From: Oxalobacteraceae bacterium | Lineage (GTDB): Bacteria; Pseudomonadota; Gammaproteobacteria; Burkholderiales; Burkholderiaceae_D | Direction of reading: 5' to 3' | Assembly: GCA_003537575.1 (NCBI GenBank) | Contig: DPRS01000036.1 | Span: forward strand, 3,398 to 67,397 | DNA: 64,000 bases | Shown: positions 34,165 to 43,022 of the stretch, one piece after another | How positions within the stretch are numbered: the stretch's first letter is position 1 | How the letters are laid out: each line of letters opens with the position of its first letter | Translations under genes and position numbers: made by a program | Notes under the pieces: model-generated | The model's input: the letters and a program-made list of their open reading frames with translations, nothing else | Database searches by the model: none | What the model was told of the DNA's origin: nothing

Positions 34165-34530
34165 ATGTCATCCTCATCAGCCGCCGTCCGCCGACGCTCA
34201 GCCCTAAGCGCCTTGTTGCTCGCGCTGGCGCTGCTGTTCGCGCAATGGCTGGGGCTGGCGCACCGCATCGAACACGCCGGCGTGGCGCAAGCGGCGCAAC
34301 AAGCGCAAGTGGACGAGTCATCCCGGCAGGCCGACGCCAGCTACGACAAATCGCTGAATCACTCCTGCGCCCTGCTCGATGCCGCCGCGCTCGCCTCCAC
34401 CCTGCATTCCCCGGCCGTGAGCCTGGTGGTACTGCCGGGTGCCCAGGTGCTGGCGCTATGGGTCGCCTTCGCTTCCTGGGATGCCCCCTTCCTGCGCTTT
34501 TTTTCCTCTCGCGCCCCACCCCTCGTCTGA
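34165..34530 (+). CDS. Small exported protein, DUF2946-like, next to a TonB receptor
   Basis: A 121-residue protein with an Arg-rich start and a strong hydrophobic leader (residues 13-30), then WLGLAHRIEHAG, a central HSCALLDAAALA segment and a second hydrophobic stretch near the C-terminus. His- and Cys-containing segments of this type are found in DUF2946-type proteins coupled to metal-linked TonB receptors; this assignment is tentative. It precedes the receptor gene by 85 bp and probably shares its transcript. Confidence 0.65.
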   Translation: MSSSSAAVRRRSALSALLLALALLFAQWLGLAHRIEHAGVAQAAQQAQVDESSRQADASYDKSLNHSCALLDAAALASTLHSPAVSLVVLPGAQVLALWVAFASWDAPFLRFFSSRAPPLV

Positions 34531-34615
34531 TCTCCCGCGTCTTTTCCGACTTTCCGTAAAGCGTACGCTCGCCGTGTAGCGGGCCTTCGCTCACTCTTCC
34601 ATTCAGGGAATCAGC

Positions 34616-36628
34616 ATGAATTTTCAACACACGCCCATGGCGCGTGCGATGCTTGCCATCGCCGCGTCCCTGCCGAGCGCCGCCATCGCCCAGGCGCAGC
34701 CACAAACCCTGGCACCCGTGGTGGTAAGCGCCACCCCTTTCAGCGCCAGCGAAGAAGCGCAAATCCTCACCCCGGCAAAAATCCTGGCCGGCAGCGAATT
34801 GCGCGACAAGCTCGGTTCATCGCTTGGCGACACCCTGTCGCGAGAGCTGGGCGTATCGGCCTCGGCTTTCGGCGCGGGCGCATCCCGTCCCGTGATTCGC
34901 GGCATGGAAGGGCCGCGCGTCAAGATCCTGCAGAACGGCATGTCGGTCTCCGACGTCTCCAGCCTGTCCAACGACCACGCGGTCGCCGCCGATTTCGGCA
35001 CCGCGCGGCAGATCGAAATCCTGCGCGGGCCGGCGGCGCTGCTGTACGGCTCCGGCGCCATCGGTGGCCTGGTCAACGTCGTCAACGAGCGCATCCCGAC
35101 CATGCTCCTGCCCAAGCCGGCCGGTGAAGCGGAATTGCGGGCAAGCTCGGCTGACCGCGGCAAGGCGCTGTCGTTCGCCGTCGACGGCAGCGCCGGCAGC
35201 ATCGGCCTGCATCTCGACGCCCAGGCGCGGGAAACCGACGACTACAAGATCCCCGGCCTGGCCGTGCCTGGCGACCCGGCTTCGGCATCCGGCCGTCTGC
35301 CCAGTTCCTTCACGCGCCAGCGCAACCTGGGACTGGGACTTTCCCACGTCGGCGACTGGGGCCATATCGGCGCCTCGGTCGGCGTGCTGGACGACCGTTA
35401 CGGCATTCCCACCGACGAGCAGGCTTTCATCGATCTGAGAAAGAACCGCTACGACGCCGATGGCCTGTTCAGAAATCCACTGCCGGGGCTGGACTCCCTC
35501 AAGGTCAAGCTCGGCGCCACCGACTATCGGCATACGGAAAAGGAACAGGATGGCACGCCCGCCACCGACTTCATCAACCGTGCCGTCGAAACGCGTATCG
35601 AGGCTGCGCACTTGCCTATCGCCGGCTGGCGCGGCAGTTTCGGCATGCAAACCGAGCATAGCAATTACTCGGCGCTGTCGGCTGCTACCGGCACGCCCGA
35701 CGCCGTGCCGAAAACTCGCTCGACCTCGCTGGCCGCCTTCCTCGTCGAGGAACGCGACTTCGGTCCGTTGCGCGCCAGCGCCGGCATGCGTCTCGAATCG
35801 GTCAAGCGCGAGCCGGATGCAGCCAGCAGCCTGGCGCGGCGCAGCTTCGACCTGGCGTCGTATTCGGCCGGCGGCCTGTGGCAATTCATGCCTGGCTATG
35901 GCGCCGGCGCCACCTGGTCCCTGGCGCAGCGCGCGCCCTCCACCGAAGAACTGTATTCCAACGGCCCGCACGAATCGACGGCGACCTTCGACATCGGCGA
36001 CCCGTCGCTTGGCAAGGAAACCTCGCGCAACCTGGAACTGACTCTGCAGAAAACCGAGGGCCTGGTGCGCTGGAAAGCCAACCTGTTCCATAATGAAGTA
36101 GACAACTTCATCTACGGACGCACGCCCGGCGTCAGCGTCGATGAAGACGGCGCGCCTGCCGCAGACGGCGAATTCGCGCAGCGCTTCTGGTCGCATGGCG
36201 ACGCCATCATCCGCGGCGCGGAAGCTGAGATCAGCTACAACTTGCGCGGCCAAGGCTGGTCGCTGCGCGGCTTTGCCGACACTTCGCGCGGCCGCCTGGA
36301 GGGCGCCGGCAACCTGCCGCTGCAGCCGGCCACGCGCTACGGCATGGATATCGGCTATCGCCAGGGCGACTGGCGCGGCGGCGTGTCGCTGCTGCGTGCG
36401 CAAAGGCAGGACCGCCTGGCATCGTTCGAATCCGCGCCCACGCCGGGCTACACGCAAGTCGACGCCAGCCTGTCATGGACGCAACGCCATGGCGGTTCCC
36501 GCATCACCTGGTTTGCGCTGGCGAAAAACCTGCTGGACGAAGATATCCGCATGTCGACCTCGGTGCTGAAAGACCGCGCGCCGCTGGCCGGTCGCAACCT
36601 GGTACTCGGCATGCGCGTGAATTTTTAG
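34616..36628 (+). CDS. TonB-dependent receptor, ZnuD-like
   Basis: A 670-residue outer-membrane protein with a short signal peptide, a TonB-box-like segment PVVVSATPF, a plug domain (SRPVIRGMEGPRVKILQNGMS; IEILRGPAALLYGSGAIGGLVNVVNERIP) and a beta-barrel ending in an aromatic strand GRNLVLGMRVNF. The NGM-VSDVSSLSNDHAVAAD plug region resembles ZnuD-type zinc or heme receptors. The ligand is inferred only; no Zur box was recognised. The stop is followed within 20 bp by the convergent Mut7-C gene. Confidence 0.9.
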   Translation: MNFQHTPMARAMLAIAASLPSAAIAQAQPQTLAPVVVSATPFSASEEAQILTPAKILAGSELRDKLGSSLGDTLSRELGVSASAFGAGASRPVIRGMEGPRVKILQNGMSVSDVSSLSNDHAVAADFGTARQIEILRGPAALLYGSGAIGGLVNVVNERIPTMLLPKPAGEAELRASSADRGKALSFAVDGSAGSIGLHLDAQARETDDYKIPGLAVPGDPASASGRLPSSFTRQRNLGLGLSHVGDWGHIGASVGVLDDRYGIPTDEQAFIDLRKNRYDADGLFRNPLPGLDSLKVKLGATDYRHTEKEQDGTPATDFINRAVETRIEAAHLPIAGWRGSFGMQTEHSNYSALSAATGTPDAVPKTRSTSLAAFLVEERDFGPLRASAGMRLESVKREPDAASSLARRSFDLASYSAGGLWQFMPGYGAGATWSLAQRAPSTEELYSNGPHESTATFDIGDPSLGKETSRNLELTLQKTEGLVRWKANLFHNEVDNFIYGRTPGVSVDEDGAPAADGEFAQRFWSHGDAIIRGAEAEISYNLRGQGWSLRGFADTSRGRLEGAGNLPLQPATRYGMDIGYRQGDWRGGVSLLRAQRQDRLASFESAPTPGYTQVDASLSWTQRHGGSRITWFALAKNLLDEDIRMSTSVLKDRAPLAGRNLVLGMRVNF

Positions 36629-36647
36629 GAGCGCAGCCTCTGCCGCG

Positions 36648-37412
36648 TCAGGTGGCGAGCATATTCGCGCACGCCACCTCCAGCAAGTTGGCGATGCGCT
36701 TGCGCATGCGCGCCGCATGCGAGCCATTCCAGTACACGTGGCCGCAAGCGTTACAGCGCCGGAAATCGTTCTGGCAGGCCGCGCTATGCGCGGGCAGTTG
36801 CTGTTCCACCGCATCCTTGGGCACGGCTTCCAGCAAGCCGTTGCAATCCAGGCAGCGCGACAAGGGCCTGGCTTGCCCGGCCAACTGGTAGCGCCTCATC
36901 ACCTCGAGCAGTTGCGCGTCGCTGGCGGTCGGATACACATAGCAGCCGCGCGCGATCGTCTTGCGCATCAGCAGATCGCGATCGCGCGTGAGCACGATGC
37001 GCTCCTCCTGCACGGCAAGGCGGACGATTTCTTCGTCGGCGAAATCATTACGGTAGAGAACATCGAACCCGAGCATGCGCAGATCGCGCGCCAGGCGCCC
37101 CATATGCGCATCGGCGACAAAGACGGTCGGTCCCGGCGGCTGCAAGGATAGCGGCAACGCGGCATCAGGCGCCAGGGCAGCAAAGTGCGGATAGACACTG
37201 ACACGCTCCTGTTCGCGCAAGCGATGGGAAAAATCGACCGCCTGGCTATCGACGAGAATCATCGCAACCTCGGTATGCGGCACGCCGAACGCTTCGATCA
37301 TGTGTTTGACGCTGGCATCTCGGGAACAGGCATGTTCAAAGCAGCATTGCCGATGCCGCGGAGCCACGAACAAATTGAGCTCGGCATAAAAACGAAACCA
37401 GGCGTTGGCCAC
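36648..37412 (-). CDS. Mut7-C ubiquitin-like/RNase-domain protein
   Basis: A 254-residue protein. The N-terminal 90 residues have a ubiquitin-like beta-grasp pattern (ARFYAELN-type start, VKHMIEAFGVPHTEVAMILVD). The C-terminal part is the Mut7-C (PIN-fold) RNase domain with FVADAHMGRLARDLRMLGFD, TRDRDLL acidic residues and a zinc ribbon (CLDC ... CNAC). Mut7-C proteins are predicted ribonucleases; the bacterial role is not well known. It is followed on the same strand by nothing closely spaced. Confidence 0.88.
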   Translation of the reverse strand: MANAWFRFYAELNLFVAPRHRQCCFEHACSRDASVKHMIEAFGVPHTEVAMILVDSQAVDFSHRLREQERVSVYPHFAALAPDAALPLSLQPPGPTVFVADAHMGRLARDLRMLGFDVLYRNDFADEEIVRLAVQEERIVLTRDRDLLMRKTIARGCYVYPTASDAQLLEVMRRYQLAGQARPLSRCLDCNGLLEAVPKDAVEQQLPAHSAACQNDFRRCNACGHVYWNGSHAARMRKRIANLLEVACANMLAT

Positions 37413-37480
37413 GGCATGCCCGCTTGCGCATCAGAAACGCGATGCCGGCATTCCGCGGCAGCACATGGAGCCGGAGCGCC

Positions 37481-38038
37481 TCAAGCCGCGCTGGCGGAAT
37501 GCCGGGCAGCCTTATCGAACTGCCTGGCCGCGGCGATGAAACTGGTTTCAAGCGTATCGAGCACTTGCCGGGTGGCCTGCGCAACTTGCTCGCAACCGGC
37601 ATTGGCGTGGTCGAAACCCAGCCGCATCGCCGGAATGAAATGGCCATATCCGCCGGAAGCATTGCGCGAAACATCTGCGACCAGTTCCGCAACTTCGGTG
37701 CTGGCTTCGGTAATTTGAACACCTAGCAAGCCAATCAGCTCGGATTGCGTGCCGGCGGCAATTCCAGCCACATTGCAGGCATAGGATGCGGCGTTTCGCG
37801 ATGATGCCTGAGCTTGCATGGTTGCCATCGCGGCCAGTTCCTGCGAATTACGGGCCCGCAAGCCTTTTCTGAGCATTTTCTCTGCTGCACGCAACGAGGT
37901 CCGGGCTGCGGTGGAATTCAAATTCGCGATTTTTTGCGCACTTTCCAGCAGTTTTCCTCCCAGAGCCGTATTCAGGTCAATCTGAATCTCGGCATTGTTC
38001 TGGCTGGCATCGGAAAAATGATCACGTATCGTCAGCAT
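37481..38038 (-). CDS. Phasin family protein
   Basis: A 185-residue amphipathic, Ala-rich helical protein with phasin spacing (KLLESAQKIANLNSTAARTSL ... ). Phasins coat polyhydroxyalkanoate granules. AAGGAGTCC is well placed before the ATG. No phaC or phaR genes are near, so it is a stand-alone copy. Confidence 0.85.
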   Translation of the reverse strand: MLTIRDHFSDASQNNAEIQIDLNTALGGKLLESAQKIANLNSTAARTSLRAAEKMLRKGLRARNSQELAAMATMQAQASSRNAASYACNVAGIAAGTQSELIGLLGVQITEASTEVAELVADVSRNASGGYGHFIPAMRLGFDHANAGCEQVAQATRQVLDTLETSFIAAARQFDKAARHSASAA

Positions 38039-38134
38039 GATGGACTCCTTCGCAACTACAATCAGTTTATTGTAGGAGCCATGCCTGTGAAATCAAGCAC
38101 AATCTTGTGCGACGCACCAGGCAAGTTTTGCCAT

Positions 38135-39391
38135 CTAGTTCCTATCGGAACCAGGCGCATTACCGAGCCACTTCACTAATCCTGCGCCCGCCGCACGGCC
38201 GCTGGCGAAACAGGCGGTCAGCAAATAACCGCCGGTAGGAGCTTCCCAGTCGAGCATCTCGCCCGCGACAAATACGCCGGGCACAGCGGTGAGCATGAGA
38301 TTTTGATCGAGGCTGTCAAACCGCACGCCGCCGGCAGTGCTGATCGCTTCGGCAACAGGCCGGGGCGCGCTCACTGTGACCGGCAAGGCCTTGATGGTGG
38401 CCGCCAGCGTAGCCGGATCGGCGAATTGTTCCTTGCGCAGGACTTCGTGCAGCAAGGCTGCCTTGACGCCGGCAATGCCGACGCGGCTTTGCAGATGGCT
38501 TGATAGCGACCGCGAGCCGCGCGGATGGCTGACTTCGGCCAGCACCCGCGCGGCATCGCGTCCGGGCGCCAGATCGAGCGTGAAAGTGGCGCTGCCGTGC
38601 GCATTGATGTGTTCGCGCAGCCGTTGTGAAAACGCGTAAATCAGGCTACCTTCGACGCCATGCGCGCTGATCACCATTTCTCCCTGCCGCTGTTCGGTGC
38701 GGCCCTGCGCATCGGTAAACGTCAGCGCCACCGATTTGAGCGAAGCGCCGGCAAATTTCTCGCGCAGATGCGCGCTCCAGGCAACCTCGAAGCCGCAATT
38801 GGCAGGCTGCAGCGGCGCCACGCCTACGCCGCGCTGCGTCAACCAGGGCAGCCAGGCGCCATCCGACCCCAGCTGCGGCCAGCTGGCGCCACCCAGGGCC
38901 AGCACCGTCGCCTGCGGCTTGATCGAAATTTCGCCATTCGGGCTGGCCAGCAGCAATGCGTCGTCGGCATCCCAGCCCAGCCAGCGGTGACGCGCGTGCA
39001 GACGCACGCCGGCGCCGCGCAGGCGATGCAGCCAGGCCCGCAGCAGCGGCGCGGCTTTCATCTGCGTGGGGAATACCCGGCCCGAGCTGCCGATAAAGGT
39101 CTCGATGCCAAGGCCATGCACCCAGCTCCGCAAGGCATCTGGCGGCAAGCCGTCGAGCAAGGCCTGCAGCTGCGGCCGGCGCTCCCCATAGCGGGCGCAG
39201 AACGCTTCGTAGGCCTCGCTGTGCGTGATATTCAAGCCACCGATGCCGGCCCGCAGAAACTTGCGTCCAAACGAAGGCATGGCATCGTAAACATCGACCT
39301 GCATTCCTGCCTGAACCAGCACTTCTGCCGCCATCAGCCCGGCCGGTCCCCCACCGATGACGGCAACTTGCGGAGCGATGTGATCAGGCAT
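38135..39391 (-). CDS. HI0933/TIGR03862-type flavoprotein
   Basis: A 418-residue FAD-binding protein. The dinucleotide fold GGGPAGLMAAEVL is at the N-terminus, and VFVAGEMLDWEAPTGGYLLTACFASGRAAG at the C-terminus, both typical of the HI0933-like (YhiN) flavoprotein group. The reaction is unknown. It lies in a four-gene minus-strand run with two pseudouridine synthases and a CYTH protein. Confidence 0.92.
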   Translation of the reverse strand: MPDHIAPQVAVIGGGPAGLMAAEVLVQAGMQVDVYDAMPSFGRKFLRAGIGGLNITHSEAYEAFCARYGERRPQLQALLDGLPPDALRSWVHGLGIETFIGSSGRVFPTQMKAAPLLRAWLHRLRGAGVRLHARHRWLGWDADDALLLASPNGEISIKPQATVLALGGASWPQLGSDGAWLPWLTQRGVGVAPLQPANCGFEVAWSAHLREKFAGASLKSVALTFTDAQGRTEQRQGEMVISAHGVEGSLIYAFSQRLREHINAHGSATFTLDLAPGRDAARVLAEVSHPRGSRSLSSHLQSRVGIAGVKAALLHEVLRKEQFADPATLAATIKALPVTVSAPRPVAEAISTAGGVRFDSLDQNLMLTAVPGVFVAGEMLDWEAPTGGYLLTACFASGRAAGAGLVKWLGNAPGSDRN

Positions 39392-39444
39392 GGAAGTCAG
39401 CAGGCAAAAATTTGAACAAGCGACATTTTAAGCGTTTCAAGCGC

Positions 39445-40167
39445 TCATGCCGCCGGCGCCAGCAAGTCCAGCTGCGCCTGCTCGAGGAAACACCATTCGC
39501 CCTCCGCCAGCTCCAGCGCCTCCAGCGTGAGGCCGCCGATGGCAGTGCGGCACAAGGCGCTGCAATGGTTGCCGGCCGCCGCCAGCATGCGCTTGACCTG
39601 GTGGTACTTGCCCTGCTCCAGAACGATTTCCAGCCGATGCGCGTCCAGCATGTCGCAACGAATCGCGGCCAGGGGTGCCGGCTCGTCATGCAGCTGCACG
39701 CCACCCAGCAAATGCGCGATCAATTCCGGCGTCACCGGATCATGGGTGGTAGCCACGTACAGCTTGGGCACGTGGCGCCGCGGCGAGGATTGCGCATGGA
39801 TGAAAGCGCCGTCGTCGGACAGCAGCAGCAAGCCGGTGGTGTCATGATCGAGCCGGCCCACCGGCTGCACCTCGCGCCAGGAAAACTGTTCCGGCAACAA
39901 GGTCAGCACGCCCGGATGATGGCTGGGCTTGCGCGAGCATTCGAAATTGGCCGGCTTGTTAATCGCGATATAGACATGCTCGCGATAAGTCCATTCCTCA
40001 CCGAAGACGGAAAACACCAGGCCGTCGGTATCGAAACTGGCGCGGTAATCCGTGACGACGTCGCCACCGACCGACACATCGCCCTCGGCGATCAGTTGGC
40101 GGCAATACTTGCGGGTGCCGAATCCCTGCGACTGCAGGATGCGGTCCAGGCTTGAACGAGAACTCAT
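39445..40167 (-). CDS. rsuA: RsuA-type 16S rRNA pseudouridine synthase
   Basis: A 240-residue protein with an N-terminal S4-like RNA-binding domain (LDRILQSQGFGTRKYCRQLIAEGDVSV) and the catalytic motif GRLDHDTTGLLLLSDDG, whose first Asp is the catalytic residue. GKYHQVKRMLAAAGN is the family C-terminal block. RsuA converts a uridine (U516 in E. coli) of 16S rRNA. Confidence 0.94.
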   Translation of the reverse strand: MSSRSSLDRILQSQGFGTRKYCRQLIAEGDVSVGGDVVTDYRASFDTDGLVFSVFGEEWTYREHVYIAINKPANFECSRKPSHHPGVLTLLPEQFSWREVQPVGRLDHDTTGLLLLSDDGAFIHAQSSPRRHVPKLYVATTHDPVTPELIAHLLGGVQLHDEPAPLAAIRCDMLDAHRLEIVLEQGKYHQVKRMLAAAGNHCSALCRTAIGGLTLEALELAEGEWCFLEQAQLDLLAPAA

Positions 40168-40226
40168 GGAAGTCAGGAAAAATCAGGATATTGCGGAGAA
40201 AGCGGCATTGTATGCCGCAATGCGGT

Positions 40227-41147
40227 TCAAGTCGCGACTTCCAGCGTTCTTTCGCTGGCAAAGCGGCGCAAGCGGCCGGTCAATGGATCGGTAAAGGCGA
40301 TTTCCCGCGCCAGCAATTGCAAAGGCCGGGAAACGTCATCACCCTTGCAAGGCAAGGCCACCGGATAGAAAGCGTCATTCACGATCGGCATGCCCAGCGC
40401 CGCCATGTGCAGGCGCAACTGGTGCTTCCTGCCAGTGACCGGACGCAGGCGGTACAGGCTCACGGCGCCGCGATTTTCCAGCACGTCGATATGCGTTTCC
40501 GAATTCGGCTCGCCTTCGGCTTCCATCATGCAGATGAAGGGTTCGCCATCGACCATACGGCTGCGCCGAGTCAGTGGAAAAGCCAGTTCAGGCCGCGTCG
40601 GCGCCAGCGCTTCATACACCTTGTCCATGGCGCGCTTCTGGAACATCGACTGGTAAATGCCGCGGGTGGCACGGTTATGCGAAAACAGCACCACTCCCGC
40701 GGTTTCGCGGTCCAACCGGTGGATTGGCGTCAGCTCATGCAGGCCGGTCTTGTGCTTCAGGCGCACCAGCAGGGTTTCGCGCACAAAACGTCCGGTCGGA
40801 ATCACCGGCAAAAAATGCGGCTTGTCGGCCACCAGGATATGCTCGTCCTGGTACAGGATCTTCTCGGCAAAGGGAATCGGCGTCTCTTGCGCCAGCTCGC
40901 GGTAATAGAAAATGCAGGTGCCGCGCCGGTAAGGACTGTGGGGCCGCAAGGGTTCGCCTTGCAAGTCCACAACCTCGCCCCTTTCCATACGTGCAGCCCA
41001 GTCGGCCTCGGTCACCGCCGGAAAGCGCGCCGCCATGAAGGCCAGCATGTTGACCCAATTGCCTTCCCCCAGCCACAGATGACTGGCGGAGACGCCGTCG
41101 CGCACCGGCAAGGGCGCAATCAGTTTCCGTCGCTTGGAGCGGCTCAT
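40227..41147 (-). CDS. RluA-family pseudouridine synthase
   Basis: A 306-residue protein. The catalytic motif is HRLDRETAGVVLF, with Asp as nucleophile, and GRKHQLRLHMAALGMPI is the RluA-family C-terminal block. It probably modifies rRNA or tRNA; the specific site cannot be read from the sequence. It lies 59 bp upstream of rsuA on the same strand. Confidence 0.93.
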   Translation of the reverse strand: MSRSKRRKLIAPLPVRDGVSASHLWLGEGNWVNMLAFMAARFPAVTEADWAARMERGEVVDLQGEPLRPHSPYRRGTCIFYYRELAQETPIPFAEKILYQDEHILVADKPHFLPVIPTGRFVRETLLVRLKHKTGLHELTPIHRLDRETAGVVLFSHNRATRGIYQSMFQKRAMDKVYEALAPTRPELAFPLTRRSRMVDGEPFICMMEAEGEPNSETHIDVLENRGAVSLYRLRPVTGRKHQLRLHMAALGMPIVNDAFYPVALPCKGDDVSRPLQLLAREIAFTDPLTGRLRRFASERTLEVAT

Positions 41148-41163
41148 TTTTCGCCCCGCCCTC

Positions 41164-41628
41164 TCACCATAATTTGAAGGGATGCGCGATCAGGCTGGAG
41201 TTGAAATAGCGCGCATCGTCCGTGACTTCCAACCCTATCCACTCGGGCAGTTCAATCGCCTGATCGGCGCTGTCCAGCTCCACCTCGGCCACCACCAGGC
41301 CAAGATTCTCGCCGAGGAATTCATCGACTTCCCAGCGCATGCCCTTGCATTCCAGGGTATATCGGCGTTTTTCAATGAGCGGCTTCAGGCACAGCCCATC
41401 CAGCATTGCCGCAGCATCGTCCGGAGGAATCTCATATTCGAACTCAGGTCGCGCGATGCCGATCGCCATGCCCTTGATCGTGATAAAAGCCCGTTCGCCG
41501 GCGATGCGCACGCGCACGGTGCGCGCCTTATCCGTCGACAGATAACCCTGGCGATACAGGACGCCCACGGCAGCCCGCTTCCAGGCGTCGCCGGTAACGA
41601 GAAATTTGCGTTCGATTTCGATGGCCAT
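41164..41628 (-). CDS. CYTH domain protein (triphosphate tunnel metalloenzyme)
   Basis: A 154-residue protein beginning MAIEIERKFLV, which contains the ExExK motif of the CYTH/TTM family. Further blocks are YLSTDKARTVRVRIAGERAFITIKG and WEVDEFLGENLGLVVAEVELDS. Small bacterial CYTH proteins of this type act on inorganic triphosphate. The ATG at 41628 gives the family N-terminus; the frame is open to 41664. It is 16 bp upstream of the RluA-type gene. Confidence 0.92.
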   Translation of the reverse strand: MAIEIERKFLVTGDAWKRAAVGVLYRQGYLSTDKARTVRVRIAGERAFITIKGMAIGIARPEFEYEIPPDDAAAMLDGLCLKPLIEKRRYTLECKGMRWEVDEFLGENLGLVVAEVELDSADQAIELPEWIGLEVTDDARYFNSSLIAHPFKLW

Positions 41629-41922
41629 GACTTGCCTGTAAATAGTGAAGCAAGAGGATAGCAAAGAATGAGCGAAGCGGCGCGCAAGCCGCGCACTGAA
41701 GATCCGCCCTCCCTGTCAAACAGGCAAGCGCGATACCGTCGAAACAAGGCAAGGACATTAATGCTGTGACTCCGCGATACAACATTGCTCCATTTGCATT
41801 ATTGTTAAGGTATTATCACAATATGAACCTCGGGCCGCCTGCCGGACATCCACAGCTTCATTCCCTGATCCGGCCTGCGGCTTCATTCCACACCAGCCTG
41901 ACTCGCCTCCGGCCATCTGACC

Positions 41923-42174
41923 ATGCAAGCGATTGAAGAACTAAAAAGCATTCTGACCGAAACACTGAATCTGGGCGAACGGGGCAAAAGCCTGAGCGCG
42001 CACTCCCCCCTGCTCGGCAGCCTGCCGGAACTCGACTCCATGGCCGTCATTCACCTCATTACTGCGCTTGAAGATCGCTTTGGCATCTCCGTGCACGATG
42101 ACGACATCAGCGCCAGCACTTTTGAAACGCTAGGCAGCCTGGCGGCCTTCGTTGACGGCAAACTGGCGCAATGA
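41923..42174 (+). CDS. Acyl carrier protein, exosortase-A locus
   Basis: An 83-residue acyl carrier protein. ELDSMAV carries the phosphopantetheine Ser39. First gene of an exosortase-A-associated set; it overlaps the next gene by 4 nt (ATGA). It likely works with the acyl-CoA ligase at 54338 and the decarboxylase at 55939 in making or loading a building block of the system. Confidence 0.92.
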   Translation: MQAIEELKSILTETLNLGERGKSLSAHSPLLGSLPELDSMAVIHLITALEDRFGISVHDDDISASTFETLGSLAAFVDGKLAQ

Positions 42175-43022
42175 ACACGCCGTCGGGGCTCCCCGCAGCC
42201 AGGCCGTTTTTTCTCGATGCCGAGCCTGGCGCGCGCTTTTGCCTGTACCACCCGCCGATGCCTGGTGCGGAGTGCCGGGGCGCCCTGATCTACGTCCATC
42301 CCTTTGCCGAGGAAATGAACAAATCCCGGCGCATGGCCGCGTTGCAAGCCAGGGAATTCGCCGCCTGCGGCTATGCCGTCCTGCAAATCGATTTGTTCGG
42401 CTGCGGCGACAGCAGCGGCGAATTTGCCGAGGCGCGCTGGGAAATCTGGAAGCAGGATCTGGCCGCCGCCCATGCCTGGTTGCGCCGGACAACCCAGGCG
42501 CCTGTGAGCCTGTGGGGCCTGCGCCTGGGAGCGCTGCTGGCGCTGGATTTTGCCGGTGAATTTCAAGACGAGATCCGCAGCCTGCTGTTGTGGCAACCGG
42601 TCTTGCGCGGCGAAGTATTCCTGACGCAATTCCTGCGACTGCAACTGGCGGCGGACATGCTCGCCGGCCAGGCACAAGGCGAATCCGGCACACGCGCCTT
42701 GCGCGGCAAGTTGCAAGCTGGCGAGCATGTGGAAATCGCCGGCTATACGCTCGCCCCCGCGCTGGTGCATGCCATCGATGCCGCAAATGCCGCAAGCCTC
42801 GCGCCGCCAGGCTGCGTGGTCCACTGGTTCGAACTCATGCAAGAGCCGGATCGTCCCCTGCCTCCTCCTGCAGCCCGCCTGGTCGCGGCATGGCAGCAAA
42901 GCGCCGTCGAATTGTTCGTGCATCAAGTGCAATGTTCCGCATTCTGGCTGTCGCAGGAAATCGTCGAATGCCCTGAACTTCTCACCGCCACGCCCGCCGG
43001 CTTCGGCGCCATCCCGGCATGA
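42171..43022 (+). CDS. Exosortase-A-associated hydrolase 2 (TIGR03101 type)
   Basis: A 283-residue alpha/beta hydrolase-fold protein. YVHPFAEEMNKSRRM and IDLFGCGDSSGEF are family blocks. The elbow region reads WGLRLGAL, so the canonical Ser of GxSxG is missing, as is usual in this subfamily as I recall it. It overlaps both neighbours by 4 nt and is translationally coupled. Confidence 0.9.
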   Translation: MNTPSGLPAARPFFLDAEPGARFCLYHPPMPGAECRGALIYVHPFAEEMNKSRRMAALQAREFAACGYAVLQIDLFGCGDSSGEFAEARWEIWKQDLAAAHAWLRRTTQAPVSLWGLRLGALLALDFAGEFQDEIRSLLLWQPVLRGEVFLTQFLRLQLAADMLAGQAQGESGTRALRGKLQAGEHVEIAGYTLAPALVHAIDAANAASLAPPGCVVHWFELMQEPDRPLPPPAARLVAAWQQSAVELFVHQVQCSAFWLSQEIVECPELLTATPAGFGAIPA

